Source of the DNA: Microbacterium sp. Bi121
GTDB taxonomy: Bacteria; Actinomycetota; Actinomycetes; Actinomycetales; Microbacteriaceae
Direction of reading: 5' to 3'
Length of the DNA: 64,000 bases
Assembly: GCF_918698005.1 (NCBI RefSeq)
Contig: NZ_CAKKLJ010000003.1
Coordinates: forward strand, 62,001 to 126,000
The notes under the pieces: generated by a model
Seen by the model: the letters and a program-made list of their open reading frames with translations, nothing else
What the model was told of the DNA's origin: nothing
Database searches by the model: none
Made by a program: the position numbers and the translations under genes
Part shown: one piece after another, positions 34,682 through 42,770 of the stretch
Layout: each line of letters begins with the position of its first letter
Position numbering within the stretch: the first letter of the stretch is position 1

Positions 34682-35562
34682 TGGTGCCGCTGTTCGACTG
34701 GAGCGACATCTTCTCCTTCCAGGACTACGGCGACCTGGTCGCCCTGCTCGCGAACTCGATCATCGCCGGTGCCGTGCTCGGCATCGTCGGCGGACTCATC
34801 GGCGTCTTCGTCATGCAGCGCGACCTCGCCTTCGCGGTGCACGGGGTCAGCGAGCTATCCTTCGCGGGGGCCGCGGCAGCGCTGCTGTTCGGCGGCAGCG
34901 TGGTCGCCGGGTCGCTCGGGGGAGCGCTGATCGCCGCCATCCTGATCGGCGTCCTCGGCTCGAAGGCACGCGACCGCAACTCGATCGTCGGCGTTCTCAT
35001 GCCTTTCGGCCTCGGCCTCGGCATCCTGTTCCTGTCGCTCTACGACGGACGCAGCGCCAACCGCTTCAGCCTGCTCACCGGGCAGATCGTCTCGGTCTCG
35101 AGCCCCGATCTCGGCTGGCTGATCGGCATCAGCGCGGCCGTGCTCGTCGGCCTGCTGCTGATGTGGAACCCGCTCCGTTTCGACTCGCTCGACCAGGTCG
35201 CGGCATCCGCCCGTGGCATCCCGACCCGCTTCGTGAGCCTGGCGTTCATGGTCCTGCTCGGCCTCATCGTCGCGGTCAGCGTCCACATCATCGGCGCGCT
35301 GCTGGTCATGGCGCTTCTCGTGACGCCCGCCGCCGCAGCCATGCGCGTGGCCGCCGGCCCGCTCACGGTGCCCCTGCTCGCGGCCCTGTTCGGCTTCGTC
35401 TCCGCTGTCGGCGGCATCCTGCTCGCGCTCGCCGGAACGCTGCCGGTGAGCCCGTACATCACGACGATCTCGTTCCTCATCTACGCGGGATGCTGGGTGG
35501 TGCAGCGCTCGCGCGCGCGGGTGAAGCGTCGCTCTCAGCCCGTGACAAGCGCCGCGGCCTAG
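34678..35562 (+). CDS. znuB: Zinc ABC transporter permease
   Basis: A 294-residue ABC-3 type permease with about eight membrane segments; FAVHGVSELSFAGAAAALLFGG and GALLVMALLVTPAAAAMRVA are family blocks. It overlaps the ATPase gene by ATGA. Its TAG stop is also the first three bases of the -10 box for the Fur-family gene. It forms the zinc channel of the importer. Confidence 0.93.
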   Translation: MMVPLFDWSDIFSFQDYGDLVALLANSIIAGAVLGIVGGLIGVFVMQRDLAFAVHGVSELSFAGAAAALLFGGSVVAGSLGGALIAAILIGVLGSKARDRNSIVGVLMPFGLGLGILFLSLYDGRSANRFSLLTGQIVSVSSPDLGWLIGISAAVLVGLLLMWNPLRFDSLDQVAASARGIPTRFVSLAFMVLLGLIVAVSVHIIGALLVMALLVTPAAAAMRVAAGPLTVPLLAALFGFVSAVGGILLALAGTLPVSPYITTISFLIYAGCWVVQRSRARVKRRSQPVTSAAA

Positions 35563-35565
35563 ACT
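35560..35565 (+). promoter_or_regulatory. -10 box for zur (leaderless)
   Basis: TAGACT includes the znuB stop codon; six bases separate it from the zur ATG. It would give a separate promoter for zur and the two genes after it. Confidence 0.5.
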
Positions 35566-35571
35566 CTCGGT

Positions 35572-35985
35572 ATGGCTCAGCGCAATACGTGGCAGCGCGA
35601 GCGAGTGCGCGAAGCGCTCGCGGATGCGCGCGGTTTCGTGAGCGCGCAGAGCCTGCACGCCGCCCTCCGCGAGGAGAACACGGGCATCGGCCTCGCCACC
35701 GTGTACCGAGCGCTGTCGGGCCTCGCTGCGTCCGGAGACGCGGACTCGCTCCAGAGCCCGGAGGGCGAAGCGCTCTACCGCGCCTGCTCGACCGAGGGGC
35801 ATCATCACCACCTGATCTGCCGCTCGTGCGGTCTCACCGTCGAGATCGAGGCCAAGGACGTCGAGGCGTGGGCCCAGCGCACTGCGGCCCTGCACGGGTT
35901 CAGCGAGGCAGAGCACGTGGTCGACATCTTCGGGCTGTGCACGCCGTGCGCCAACAAGCGCGCGGACGCTGAAGGGGCGGCGTGA
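35572..35985 (+). CDS. zur: Fur-family regulator, probably Zur
   Basis: A 137-residue Fur-family protein with an N-terminal winged helix (FVSAQSLHAALREENTGIGLATVYRALSGLA), a HHHH metal-binding stretch (77-80) and two structural-zinc cysteine pairs (C83/C86 and C123/C126). Its position next to znuABC and the Zur-type box 5' of znuA make zinc the likely effector. It should repress zinc uptake when zinc is plentiful. It overlaps the next permease gene (GTGA), placing that gene in the zinc regulon. Confidence 0.9.
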   Translation: MAQRNTWQRERVREALADARGFVSAQSLHAALREENTGIGLATVYRALSGLAASGDADSLQSPEGEALYRACSTEGHHHHLICRSCGLTVEIEAKDVEAWAQRTAALHGFSEAEHVVDIFGLCTPCANKRADAEGAA

Positions 35986-37022
35986 GCACCAACGCGCCGA
36001 CGCGGGCACCGCGAACGGCTCGTGCTCCGCAAGAGCGACCGAGGCGCTCGCCGTGGGTCGGCGTCGCCATCGGCGCCGTGATCATCGCCGCGCTGTTCCT
36101 GATCGACCGGTTCGCCCCTGCCCTGTTCCAGGACACCCTGCCCACGCGCGCGCAGGACGGACTGACCCTTGCGCTCAGCGTCCTCATCGAGGCGCTGCCG
36201 TTCGTGGTGCTCGGCGTCGTGCTGTCGATCGTCGTGCAGGTGTGGCTGCCGCCGGATCTCATCCACCGCTGGCTGCCGCGCGCCGGCTGGGCGAGGCGAG
36301 CCGTGCTGTCGCTGCTCGGGATGCTGATCCCGGTCTGCGAATGCGGCAACGTACCGTTCGCGCGCGGCCTCATGATGCGCGGGCTCGCACCGGCAGAGGC
36401 GATGACCTTCCTGATCGCTGCGCCCATCGTGAACCCGATCGTGATCATCACGACCCACGCCGCGTTCGGCTTCGACGGCGGCATCCTCATCGCCCGACTC
36501 ATCGGCGGCTACCTGATCGCCAACCTGATCGGCTGGATCTACAGCCGCCACCCCGACCCCGACGCCATGCTCACCCGCCAGTTCACGGCGACGTGCGAGC
36601 GGGTCGCCCACGAGCACGGCACGCCAACGCGGCGCAGCCTCACGCAGTTCCTCATCGAGCTGCGTGCCGTCATGCCGGCGCTCGTGATCGGCTCGGCGCT
36701 CGCCGGAGCCGTGCAGGTGCTCGTGCCGCGCGACATGCTCCTCGCGATCGGCTCGAACCCTGTGCTCTCGATCGTTGCGATGATGGCACTGGCGATGACG
36801 GTCGCCATCTGCTCGAACGTCGATGCCTTCTTCGCGCTGTCGTTCGCGTCGACCTTCTCGTCGGGGGCGCTGATCGCGTTCCTGCTGGTCGGCCCGCTCG
36901 TCGACATCAAGATGCTCGCGCTGCTGCGCACCACGTTCACCGCCCGCACCCTCGTCGGGATCGTCGCCGTGGTGCTGGTGAGCGCGTTCGCGATCGGAAT
37001 CGGGGTGAACGTCTTTGGCTGA
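35982..37022 (+). CDS. UPF0718-type (DUF318) permease
   Basis: A 346-residue membrane protein with about eight segments and the motif PVCECGNVPFARGL (C119, C121), plus AICSNVDAFFALSFA in the second half; both are marks of the UPF0718/YcgR permease family (Pfam ArsP_1 group). Some relatives export methylarsenite or other soft-metal species, but the substrate here is unknown. GTG 35982 overlaps the zur stop and its own stop overlaps the TIGR03943-type gene, so the three form one unit. That context points to zinc homeostasis. Confidence 0.85.
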   Translation: MSTNAPTRAPRTARAPQERPRRSPWVGVAIGAVIIAALFLIDRFAPALFQDTLPTRAQDGLTLALSVLIEALPFVVLGVVLSIVVQVWLPPDLIHRWLPRAGWARRAVLSLLGMLIPVCECGNVPFARGLMMRGLAPAEAMTFLIAAPIVNPIVIITTHAAFGFDGGILIARLIGGYLIANLIGWIYSRHPDPDAMLTRQFTATCERVAHEHGTPTRRSLTQFLIELRAVMPALVIGSALAGAVQVLVPRDMLLAIGSNPVLSIVAMMALAMTVAICSNVDAFFALSFASTFSSGALIAFLLVGPLVDIKMLALLRTTFTARTLVGIVAVVLVSAFAIGIGVNVFG

Positions 37023-37812
37023 GTCGCACCCCGTCTCGCGCTGGTCCGCTGTCGGCACCCGATGGCTCGGTGTGGGGCTCGCCGCCGTCATCTCGGTCGT
37101 CACTCTCGGACTCGCCGTCACCGGCCAGCTCACCCTGTACATCGCCCCCGAGTCCATCTGGTTCGCCTGCGCCGGCGCCGTGGTCGTCATCGCCGGAGCG
37201 ATCTGGTCGTTTGTGCTGCCCCTCGGTGCCGAATCGGATCACGGGCACGATCACGGGATCGGCGACGACGAAGCGGATGACGCGGCACCCCGCCGTCGCA
37301 CGCTCACCCTGGTCGGCACCGTCTCAGCGGGCGTGGTGGCGACCGGTGTGGTCGCCGCAGCGCTCGTGCTGCCGCCGGCTTCTCTGTCCGTCGAGTTGGC
37401 GATGTCGAGAGCGGACGCCACCGGCCCCCTGTTCGCCGGCGCTGACACCCCGACGCTCGGCGTCGCCGATACCACCACCTTCGGCATCGGCGAGTGGTCG
37501 AGCGTGTTCGCGACCGCCTCGCGCCCCGAGGCCTACGACGGCTCGCCGGTCACGCTGGTCGGCTTCGTCACTCCCGGTCAGGCGGATGCCGTGAACCTGA
37601 CCCGCATGATCATCACGCACTGCGTGATCGACGCCCAGCCGGCGGCCGTGCCCCTGACGATGGATGCCGGGGAGTACGGCCCTGATCTCGTGAAGACGGG
37701 TCAGTGGATCGAGGTGACCGGAACCGTGAAGGCGGACGCCGACGGTTCTCTGCGTGTGCTCCCCACCTCCGTCGTCGCGATCGACGAGCCCGGGGACCCG
37801 TATGAGTACTGA
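37015..37812 (+). CDS. TIGR03943-family putative permease subunit
   Basis: A 265-residue protein with two N-terminal membrane segments, a His-rich loop (SDHGHDHGIGDD), a further segment, and an extracytoplasmic domain with TLVGFVTPG and RMIITHCVIDAQPAAVPL, the hallmark of TIGR03943 (YcgQ-like) partners of UPF0718 permeases. The start is the TTG at 37015, overlapping the permease gene by 8 bases, with GGGGTG upstream. Permease and partner probably form one transport complex. The function is unproven. Confidence 0.82.
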   Translation: MAESHPVSRWSAVGTRWLGVGLAAVISVVTLGLAVTGQLTLYIAPESIWFACAGAVVVIAGAIWSFVLPLGAESDHGHDHGIGDDEADDAAPRRRTLTLVGTVSAGVVATGVVAAALVLPPASLSVELAMSRADATGPLFAGADTPTLGVADTTTFGIGEWSSVFATASRPEAYDGSPVTLVGFVTPGQADAVNLTRMIITHCVIDAQPAAVPLTMDAGEYGPDLVKTGQWIEVTGTVKADADGSLRVLPTSVVAIDEPGDPYEY

Positions 37813-39424
37813 CGACCCCGCCGGCCGTCCGCAGACGCGCGCCGAGGCCCGCGCCGCTCGCGAGGCCGCTGAGCGCGAGGCCGCTGAGCGTGCCTCTGCA
37901 GAGACGGTGCCGCCCGTTCCTGTTGCGCCGGAGGAGGTGGGGCTTCGACTCCCTTCAGTCGCTCAGCCCGTTTCGTCTTCGGCTGCTGCGCAGCCTTCGC
38001 TCAACGACCCGCAGCAGAAGGATCCCGCACAGGGGGAATCCTCCGCAGGAGCCTCCCCACGCAGCCGCCGCTTCCTCTACACGATTCTCGCCGTCGTCGG
38101 CGTGCTGGTGGTCGTCGCGGGCGGGCTCGGGGTCATCAGCCTCCTCCAGGGGCCGCGCATCAGCCAGGTGCAGGTCGATCCGGCCGAGGCGATCCAGGTC
38201 TCCGGCAGCCGCGTCATCCTCACGGCGAACCAGTCGCTTCAGGCGATCGACGAGTCCCAGGTCACGGTCGACCCTGCCGTGCCGTTCACGGTCGACGCCG
38301 CAGGTCGGAGCATCGGCATCCGCTTCACCGTGCCGCTCGATGACGCCACCGACTACACCGTGAAGGTCGCCGGCGCCACCGGAAGCGGCGGGGGGCCGGC
38401 ATCCGATCTGCAGACGACCTTCACGACACCGGCAGCAGAGGTGTTCCTGCTCAACCGGTCAGACGATGACGACAGGATCTTCAGCACCGACCTGACCGGT
38501 GAGAACGCCGTGCCCGTCTTCACGCATCCGCGCATCAACGACTACCGCTCTACCTCGACATCGCTCGTCGTCGCTGTCGAGGACGACGACGGCTCCCGTG
38601 TGCTCGTGATGGACCACAAGGGCGAGAACGTGCACGAGCTGACGCTTCCCGGAGACGGATATGTGAGCTCGGTGCAGGTGTCCGACCGGGGTGGTCTGGT
38701 CGGCTACATCTACTCCGATCGCAAGATCAGCGAGGACAGCGGCCGCGCCAGCGTGCTGGTGACCCAGCTGTTGAGCGGCGAGGGCGAGCCGCACGTCGTC
38801 GAAGTCGGCGGAGACGAGGCGAGCATCGCCGAATGGCAGTTCGTCCCCGACTCGGCCGCCGTTCTCTTCATCGACTTCGCCGGAGCCCTGTCGCTCGACG
38901 ACCGCTCCGGTGACGCAGGGGCGCAGAACCTGGGGCTCGCGGCCAAGCTCCTCGGCGTCTCGCGGGGAACCTACACGGCGATCGTCGAGCGCATCGACCA
39001 GAGCATCGTCGAGCTGAATCTGGCTGATGGGTCCGAGACTCCGCTCGCCGCATCCGACCCGGACTTCGGCCCGGCGACCACGATCACTCCGTTCCCCGGA
39101 GGCACGCTGCGCCACATAGTCACGCGCGACGACACCGGCCTGCCGATCGGCCAGTCGATAATACGCGTGGACGACGACGGCGCTGCGGAGTCGCTGATCG
39201 ATGTGCCGTCAGGCAGTGCGATCCTGCAGGCCTGCGCCTCGCCGAGTGGTCAGTACGCGGCGGTGACCGTCGCCCCGAACCTCGTGGACAACGCGTACGA
39301 CGACATGCTCGTGCCGCTGCCGACGACTCTCGAGACTCACCTGATCGATCTCCGCAGCGGCGATGAACTGGTCGCCCTCACCGGGTTCGACGTGTCGTGG
39401 TGCCAGATGGCGCCGGCCTTCTGA
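37802..39424 (+). CDS. Membrane-anchored beta-propeller-like protein of unknown function
   Basis: A 540-residue protein: a disordered, Ala/Glu/Pro-rich cytoplasmic N-terminus (1-90), one membrane segment (about 94-114), an Ig-like domain (about 118-210, VTVDPAVPFTVDAAGRSIGIRFTVPL) and a C-terminal region with repeated strands (LLNRSDDDDRIFSTDLTG, HVVEVGGDEASIAEWQFVPDSAAVLFID, ACASPSGQYAAV) resembling a WD40/TolB-like propeller. It overlaps the preceding gene by 11 nt and may therefore be the last gene of the zinc unit, though no metal motif is visible. Confidence 0.75.
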   Translation: MSTDDPAGRPQTRAEARAAREAAEREAAERASAETVPPVPVAPEEVGLRLPSVAQPVSSSAAAQPSLNDPQQKDPAQGESSAGASPRSRRFLYTILAVVGVLVVVAGGLGVISLLQGPRISQVQVDPAEAIQVSGSRVILTANQSLQAIDESQVTVDPAVPFTVDAAGRSIGIRFTVPLDDATDYTVKVAGATGSGGGPASDLQTTFTTPAAEVFLLNRSDDDDRIFSTDLTGENAVPVFTHPRINDYRSTSTSLVVAVEDDDGSRVLVMDHKGENVHELTLPGDGYVSSVQVSDRGGLVGYIYSDRKISEDSGRASVLVTQLLSGEGEPHVVEVGGDEASIAEWQFVPDSAAVLFIDFAGALSLDDRSGDAGAQNLGLAAKLLGVSRGTYTAIVERIDQSIVELNLADGSETPLAASDPDFGPATTITPFPGGTLRHIVTRDDTGLPIGQSIIRVDDDGAAESLIDVPSGSAILQACASPSGQYAAVTVAPNLVDNAYDDMLVPLPTTLETHLIDLRSGDELVALTGFDVSWCQMAPAF

Positions 39425-39439
39425 GCGGGGCCTCGAGGA

Positions 39440-40114
39440 ATGCGTCGCGCCACAAGGCCCGAACTCGAGGAATTGCCGCTCGAGGTGGCCCCGAGGCTGC
39501 TCGGTGCCGAACTGCGCACTGTGGTGGATGACCTCGAAGTGCGTCTGCGCATCACCGAGGTCGAGGCGTACCACGGTCAGGGCACCGGAGACGTGCCTGA
39601 TCCCGGCTCGCACGCGCGCATGGGGCGCACGGCCCGCAACGAAACCATGTGGGGTGAGCCGGGGCACCTGTACGTGTACCTCAGTCACGGCATCCACTCG
39701 TGCGTGAACGTCGTGTGCGGTCCGCAGGGCACGGCGGGCGGTGTGCTGCTGCGTGCGGGTTCCGTGACGTTCGGGGCGGATGCCGCGGCATCCCGTACCG
39801 GTTCGTCGAGCAGGGCGGGGAGATCCGGACGCGATCTCGCTCGAGGGCCTGGGCGGCTCGGACAGGTCTCTGGCCTGCGGCATCCCGTTCATGACGGCAT
39901 CGACTTCGTCACCGGTACACCGCTGCACGGGGCGCGGGCCGAGCTGTGGTGGGGGTCGGAGGTGGTCGACGTCGCGTCTGGTCCGCGCGTGGGTGTCGCC
40001 GGCATCGCCGGGACGGATGCCTTCCCCTGGCGGTTCTGGATCGAGGGCGATCCGACGGTCTCGCCGTTCCGGTGGGGCCGAGGCGCAGCCGACGCGCAGG
40101 CCATGCTAGACTGA
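39440..40114 (+). CDS. 3-methyladenine DNA glycosylase (AAG/MPG family)
   Basis: A 224-residue AAG-type glycosylase that removes alkylated purines. ITEVEAYHGQGTGDVPDPGSHA contains the catalytic Glu, GRTARNETMWGEPGHLYVYLSHGIHSCVNVV is the nucleotide-flipping and active-site block, and DLARGPGRLGQ is the family helix-hairpin region. GAGGA stands just before the ATG. The promoter of the following ribosomal operon lies within the last codons of this gene. Confidence 0.93.
   Translation: MRRATRPELEELPLEVAPRLLGAELRTVVDDLEVRLRITEVEAYHGQGTGDVPDPGSHARMGRTARNETMWGEPGHLYVYLSHGIHSCVNVVCGPQGTAGGVLLRAGSVTFGADAAASRTGSSSRAGRSGRDLARGPGRLGQVSGLRHPVHDGIDFVTGTPLHGARAELWWGSEVVDVASGPRVGVAGIAGTDAFPWRFWIEGDPTVSPFRWGRGAADAQAMLD
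40107..40112 (+). promoter_or_regulatory. Putative -10 box of the rpmB operon
   Basis: TAGACT lies within the last codons of the glycosylase gene. Transcription would start near 40119, at the foot of the leader stem. No good -35 is seen. Confidence 0.45.
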
Positions 40115-40116
40115 CT

Positions 40117-40203
40117 CCTTGTCTGTGCACACTCCTGTGCGCAGTTCGTGTGCTGTTCCCCCGCAGGCTCCTGAGCCTGTCGAAGGACGGCGCGCAGACA
40201 AGG
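40117..40203 (+). ncRNA. Candidate structured leader RNA of rpmB-rpmG-rpsN
   Basis: CCTTGTCTGTGC (40117-40128) pairs with GCGCAGACAAGG (40192-40203), 12 bp with one G-U, closing a 63-nt interior that itself contains TGCAC/GTGC- and GGCTCCTGAGCC-type hairpins. The stem begins at the predicted transcript start and ends 48 nt before the rpmB ATG, where a ribosomal-protein or other cis-regulatory leader would be. A second dyad (GTGAG...CTCAC, about 40213-40232) lies between it and the ribosome-binding site. I do not recognise a named family. Confidence 0.45.
40164..40188. repeat. REP-like element
   Basis: CAGGCTCCTGAGCCTGTCGA followed by AGGAC contains the dyad GGCTC-CT-GAGCC. The word CCTGAGCCTGTCGAAG occurs as an interspersed repeat in many high-GC genomes. 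Only one copy was seen here. Confidence 0.4.
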
Positions 40204-40251
40204 GATCTTGGGTGAGGCCGTCCGGTCTCACGGTAATGAAGGAGTAATCAC

Positions 40252-40488
40252 ATGGCAGCAGTGTGCCAGGTGACTGGAGCTGTTCCCGGCTTCGGTCACA
40301 ACGTCTCGCACTCGCACCGCCGGACGAAGCGCCGCTTCGACCCGAACGTGCAGAAGAAGACCTATTTCGTTCCGTCGCTCGGTCGTAAGATCACGCTCAA
40401 CGTGTCCGCCAAGGGCATCAAGGTGATCGACGTCCGGGGCATCGAGAACGTGGTCAAGGACCTCCAGGCGAAGGGTGTGAAGCTCTAA
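40252..40488 (+). CDS. rpmB: 50S ribosomal protein L28
   Basis: A 78-residue L28 ([22 protein letters not shown], then [17 protein letters not shown]). Only one cysteine is present, so it is a zinc-free form. AAGGAG lies well placed before the ATG. The stop shares bases with the rpmG start (TAATG). First gene of an L28-L33-S14 operon. Confidence 0.97.
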   Translation: MAAVCQVTGAVPGFGHNVSHSHRRTKRRFDPNVQKKTYFVPSLGRKITLNVSAKGIKVIDVRGIENVVKDLQAKGVKL

Positions 40489-40658
40489 TGGCCAAGAAGG
40501 CTCAGGACGTACGTCCCATCATCAAGCTGCGTTCGACGGCAGGCACCGGTTACACCTACGTGACCAAGAAGAACCGTCGTAACACCCCCGACCGTCTCGT
40601 GCTGAAGAAGTACGACCCGGTGGTCCGCAAGCACGTCGAATTCCGCGAGGAGCGCTAA
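40488..40658 (+). CDS. rpmG: 50S ribosomal protein L33
   Basis: A 56-residue L33 reading [20 protein letters not shown] at the N-terminus and [19 protein letters not shown] at the C-terminus. The two CxxC motifs of zinc-binding L33 are absent, so this is the C-minus type. It begins on the last base of the rpmB stop and ends 2 nt before rpsN. It is short enough to be missed by gene callers. Confidence 0.96.
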   Translation: MAKKAQDVRPIIKLRSTAGTGYTYVTKKNRRNTPDRLVLKKYDPVVRKHVEFREER

Positions 40659-40660
40659 AC

Positions 40661-40966
40661 ATGGCGAAGAAGAGCAAGATCGCTCGCAACGAGCAGCGCA
40701 AGGTCATCGTCGCCCGCTACGCGGAGCGTCGTGCCGAGCTGAAGAAGACCCTGGTCGACCCGAACGCAACCGACGAGGCCCGTGAGGCCGCTCGCGTCGG
40801 CCTGCAGAAGCTGCCGCGCAACGCGTCGCCGGTTCGCGTGCGTTCGCGTGACGCCATCGACGGACGCCCCCGCGGAATGCTGACGAAGTTCGGCATCTCG
40901 CGTGTGCGTTTCCGCGACATGGCCCACCGTGGCGAGCTGCCCGGTGTGACCAAGTCCAGCTGGTAA
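40661..40966 (+). CDS. rpsN: 30S ribosomal protein S14
   Basis: A 101-residue S14 of the long, zinc-free type: [21 protein letters not shown] at the start and [22 protein letters not shown] later, with no CxxC pair. GAGGAGC overlaps the rpmG stop as its ribosome-binding site. All three proteins of this operon are zinc-free forms, which in other actinobacteria replace zinc-binding copies when zinc is scarce; here they may simply be the only copies. Confidence 0.97.
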   Translation: MAKKSKIARNEQRKVIVARYAERRAELKKTLVDPNATDEAREAARVGLQKLPRNASPVRVRSRDAIDGRPRGMLTKFGISRVRFRDMAHRGELPGVTKSSW

Positions 40967-40982
40967 GAACCGCTTCATCACC

Positions 40983-41018
40983 GAAAGGGGCGAGGATCTT
41001 CGGATCCTCGCCCCTTTC
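40983..41018. terminator. Strong terminator between rpsN and the convergent hydrolase
   Basis: GAAAGGGGCGAGGATC-ttcg-GATCCTCGCCCCTTTC: a perfect 16-bp stem capped by a stable UUCG tetraloop. It lies between convergent stops and can act in both directions. Confidence 0.92.
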
Positions 41019-41038
41019 GCGTTGTCGGGAGGCGTGGT

Positions 41039-41863
41039 TCACGCAACGGGTGCGGAGTGCGCCACGGCCCAGGCGAGCGCGTCATCGGCGATCTGCTCCC
41101 AGCCGTCCTGGCTGACCAGCCGGTGCGTGCGCCCGGAGTACTCCTTGTACTCGATGACCGCGTCGCTCTCGGTGGAACGGTACTTCTTGACGATCGCACG
41201 ACCGATCGCAGGCGGCACGACGTGGTCGATCTCGCCCGTGATGATCAGGAGCGGAGCGCGGTCGTCGCGCGCGTAGTCGACGTGGGTGACGCCGCCCTTC
41301 TCGTTGAATGCGGACGCGACGCCCTCGAAGAACACCCGGTTGTACGAGTTGACGGCGTACTGCTCCCAGAGGAGGTCGGACTCGCCGCGGGTCAGATCGT
41401 TTCCGAAGGTGAAGTGGAAGTGGCGCTTGGACAGGGCCTTGGCGCCGTTGCGGCCGAAGGGATTCGACAGGATCGGGGTGCCGGTCCAGAGCGTCGGGAG
41501 CGGGAGCGTGGAGATGCCGGCGGTCTGCCCGGGGGCGACGCCGACGTAGGCGACGCCGAGGCCGCGGTCGGCAAGCATCTGGGTGATGACGCCGCCGAAG
41601 GAGTGACCCATGATGATCGGCTTCACAGGGAGAGTGCGGATGATGCGCTCGTAATGGTCGACGATCTGCTTCAGGCCGATGCCCTTCAGGGCGGACGGAT
41701 CACGGCGGATGTCCGCGACGCTCCGATCATCGATGCCGGGCCAACCGGGGACGATGACCTCGTGCCCCTTCGCTCGGAAGCGCTCGGCCCAGGTGTCCCA
41801 GCTCTTCGGCGTCATCCACAGGCCGTGGATCAGGACGATGGGGATCTTGTCGGTGGTGTTCAT
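41039..41863 (-). CDS. Alpha/beta hydrolase
   Basis: A 274-residue hydrolase with oxyanion region LIHGLWMTP, nucleophile loop MGHSFGG, acid in GEIDHVVPP and base in SGRTHRL, all in the correct order. GAAGAAGGCA precedes ATG 41863. It is divergent from a TetR-family gene with palindromes between them, so it is probably the regulated target. The substrate (an ester, lactone or haloalkane-like compound) cannot be told from sequence. Confidence 0.88.
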   Translation of the reverse strand: MNTTDKIPIVLIHGLWMTPKSWDTWAERFRAKGHEVIVPGWPGIDDRSVADIRRDPSALKGIGLKQIVDHYERIIRTLPVKPIIMGHSFGGVITQMLADRGLGVAYVGVAPGQTAGISTLPLPTLWTGTPILSNPFGRNGAKALSKRHFHFTFGNDLTRGESDLLWEQYAVNSYNRVFFEGVASAFNEKGGVTHVDYARDDRAPLLIITGEIDHVVPPAIGRAIVKKYRSTESDAVIEYKEYSGRTHRLVSQDGWEQIADDALAWAVAHSAPVA

Positions 41864-41908
41864 TGCCTTCTTCTCTCGGTGTCGGTCCCTGGTCGGGAAT
41901 CCTGATAG

Positions 41909-41939
41909 TAGACCGAACGTTCTATCTATCACGTTCTAT
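41909..41939. promoter_or_regulatory. TetR-type operator between the divergent hydrolase and tetR-like genes
   Basis: TAGACCGAAC followed by GTTCTATCTA (41909-41928) is a 20-bp palindrome with 8 of 10 pairs. A further half site, ACGTTCTAT, follows at 41931-41939. The AT-rich dyad in an otherwise GC-rich gap fits a TetR-family site. Confidence 0.6.
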
Positions 41940-42003
41940 TCCCGACGATCATGAATCGGTTGTCGGGATGCCGGCGATCCGGATGCCACGATGAGAGAGG
42001 ACC

Positions 42004-42588
42004 ATGATGAACACCACGACGAAGCGCCCCAGTCCCGCCCGCGAGCGGCTGATCACCGCCGCGACCCGTCTCTTCTACGAGGAGGGCATCCACACCGTCG
42101 GCGTGGACCGCGTCATCGAGGAGGCCGGGGTCACCCGCGCCACTCTCTACAAGCAGTTCGGCGGCAAGGAGAACCTCGTCCTCGCCTACCTCGGGCACGA
42201 GGACGAGAGCCTCCGCGCGCTGTTCGCCGCCGCCGGGCAGGGTGTCGCCGACCCCGACGCACTGCTCGATGCAGTGATCAACGGCATCGCCGCCGACATC
42301 CGTGATCGCCACACCCGCGGTTGCCCGTTCATCAACGCGGCGGCCGAGTATCCCGACGCGAACGGCGAGGTGCGTCGTCTCATCGATCAACACCGGGAGT
42401 GGTTCCGCGCGACACTGCAGACGGTTGCCGACTCAGCCGGCCTCGAGAGGCCCGAGGAGGTCGCAGCGTCCCTCGTCCTGCTGCGCGATGCGGCCCTCGT
42501 CGGCGGGTATCTGGACGGAGAGGCCCGCGTGACCCCCGCCTTCGAGCGCACCGCCCTCGCCGTGATCGAGGCTCATCGGGCGGGTTGA
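42004..42588 (+). CDS. TetR-family transcriptional regulator
   Basis: A 194-residue TetR protein: HTH at about 14-58 (RERLITAATRLFYEEGIHTVGVDRVIEEAGVTRATLYKQFGGKENLVLAYL) and a helical ligand domain with the RGCPFINAAAEYPDANGEV motif common in a subgroup linked to hydrolase and oxidoreductase genes. GAGAGGACC precedes the ATG. It probably represses the divergent hydrolase and itself. Confidence 0.92.
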   Translation: MMNTTTKRPSPARERLITAATRLFYEEGIHTVGVDRVIEEAGVTRATLYKQFGGKENLVLAYLGHEDESLRALFAAAGQGVADPDALLDAVINGIAADIRDRHTRGCPFINAAAEYPDANGEVRRLIDQHREWFRATLQTVADSAGLERPEEVAASLVLLRDAALVGGYLDGEARVTPAFERTALAVIEAHRAG

Positions 42589-42770
42589 GGACCCGAAATC
42601 GTGTGACTGGAGTGACTGAAGTGGTGCGACACGCCTGAGAAAAGCCCAAAACCCGCGAAATGACGCGGAAATACGGGTCTCGGTTGATACATTCGAGGCG
42701 GTCGATCGACCAGGAGCACCCGCTCCGACTAAAACGACAATGCGACGTGACATCGTCGCTGGAGGATGAC

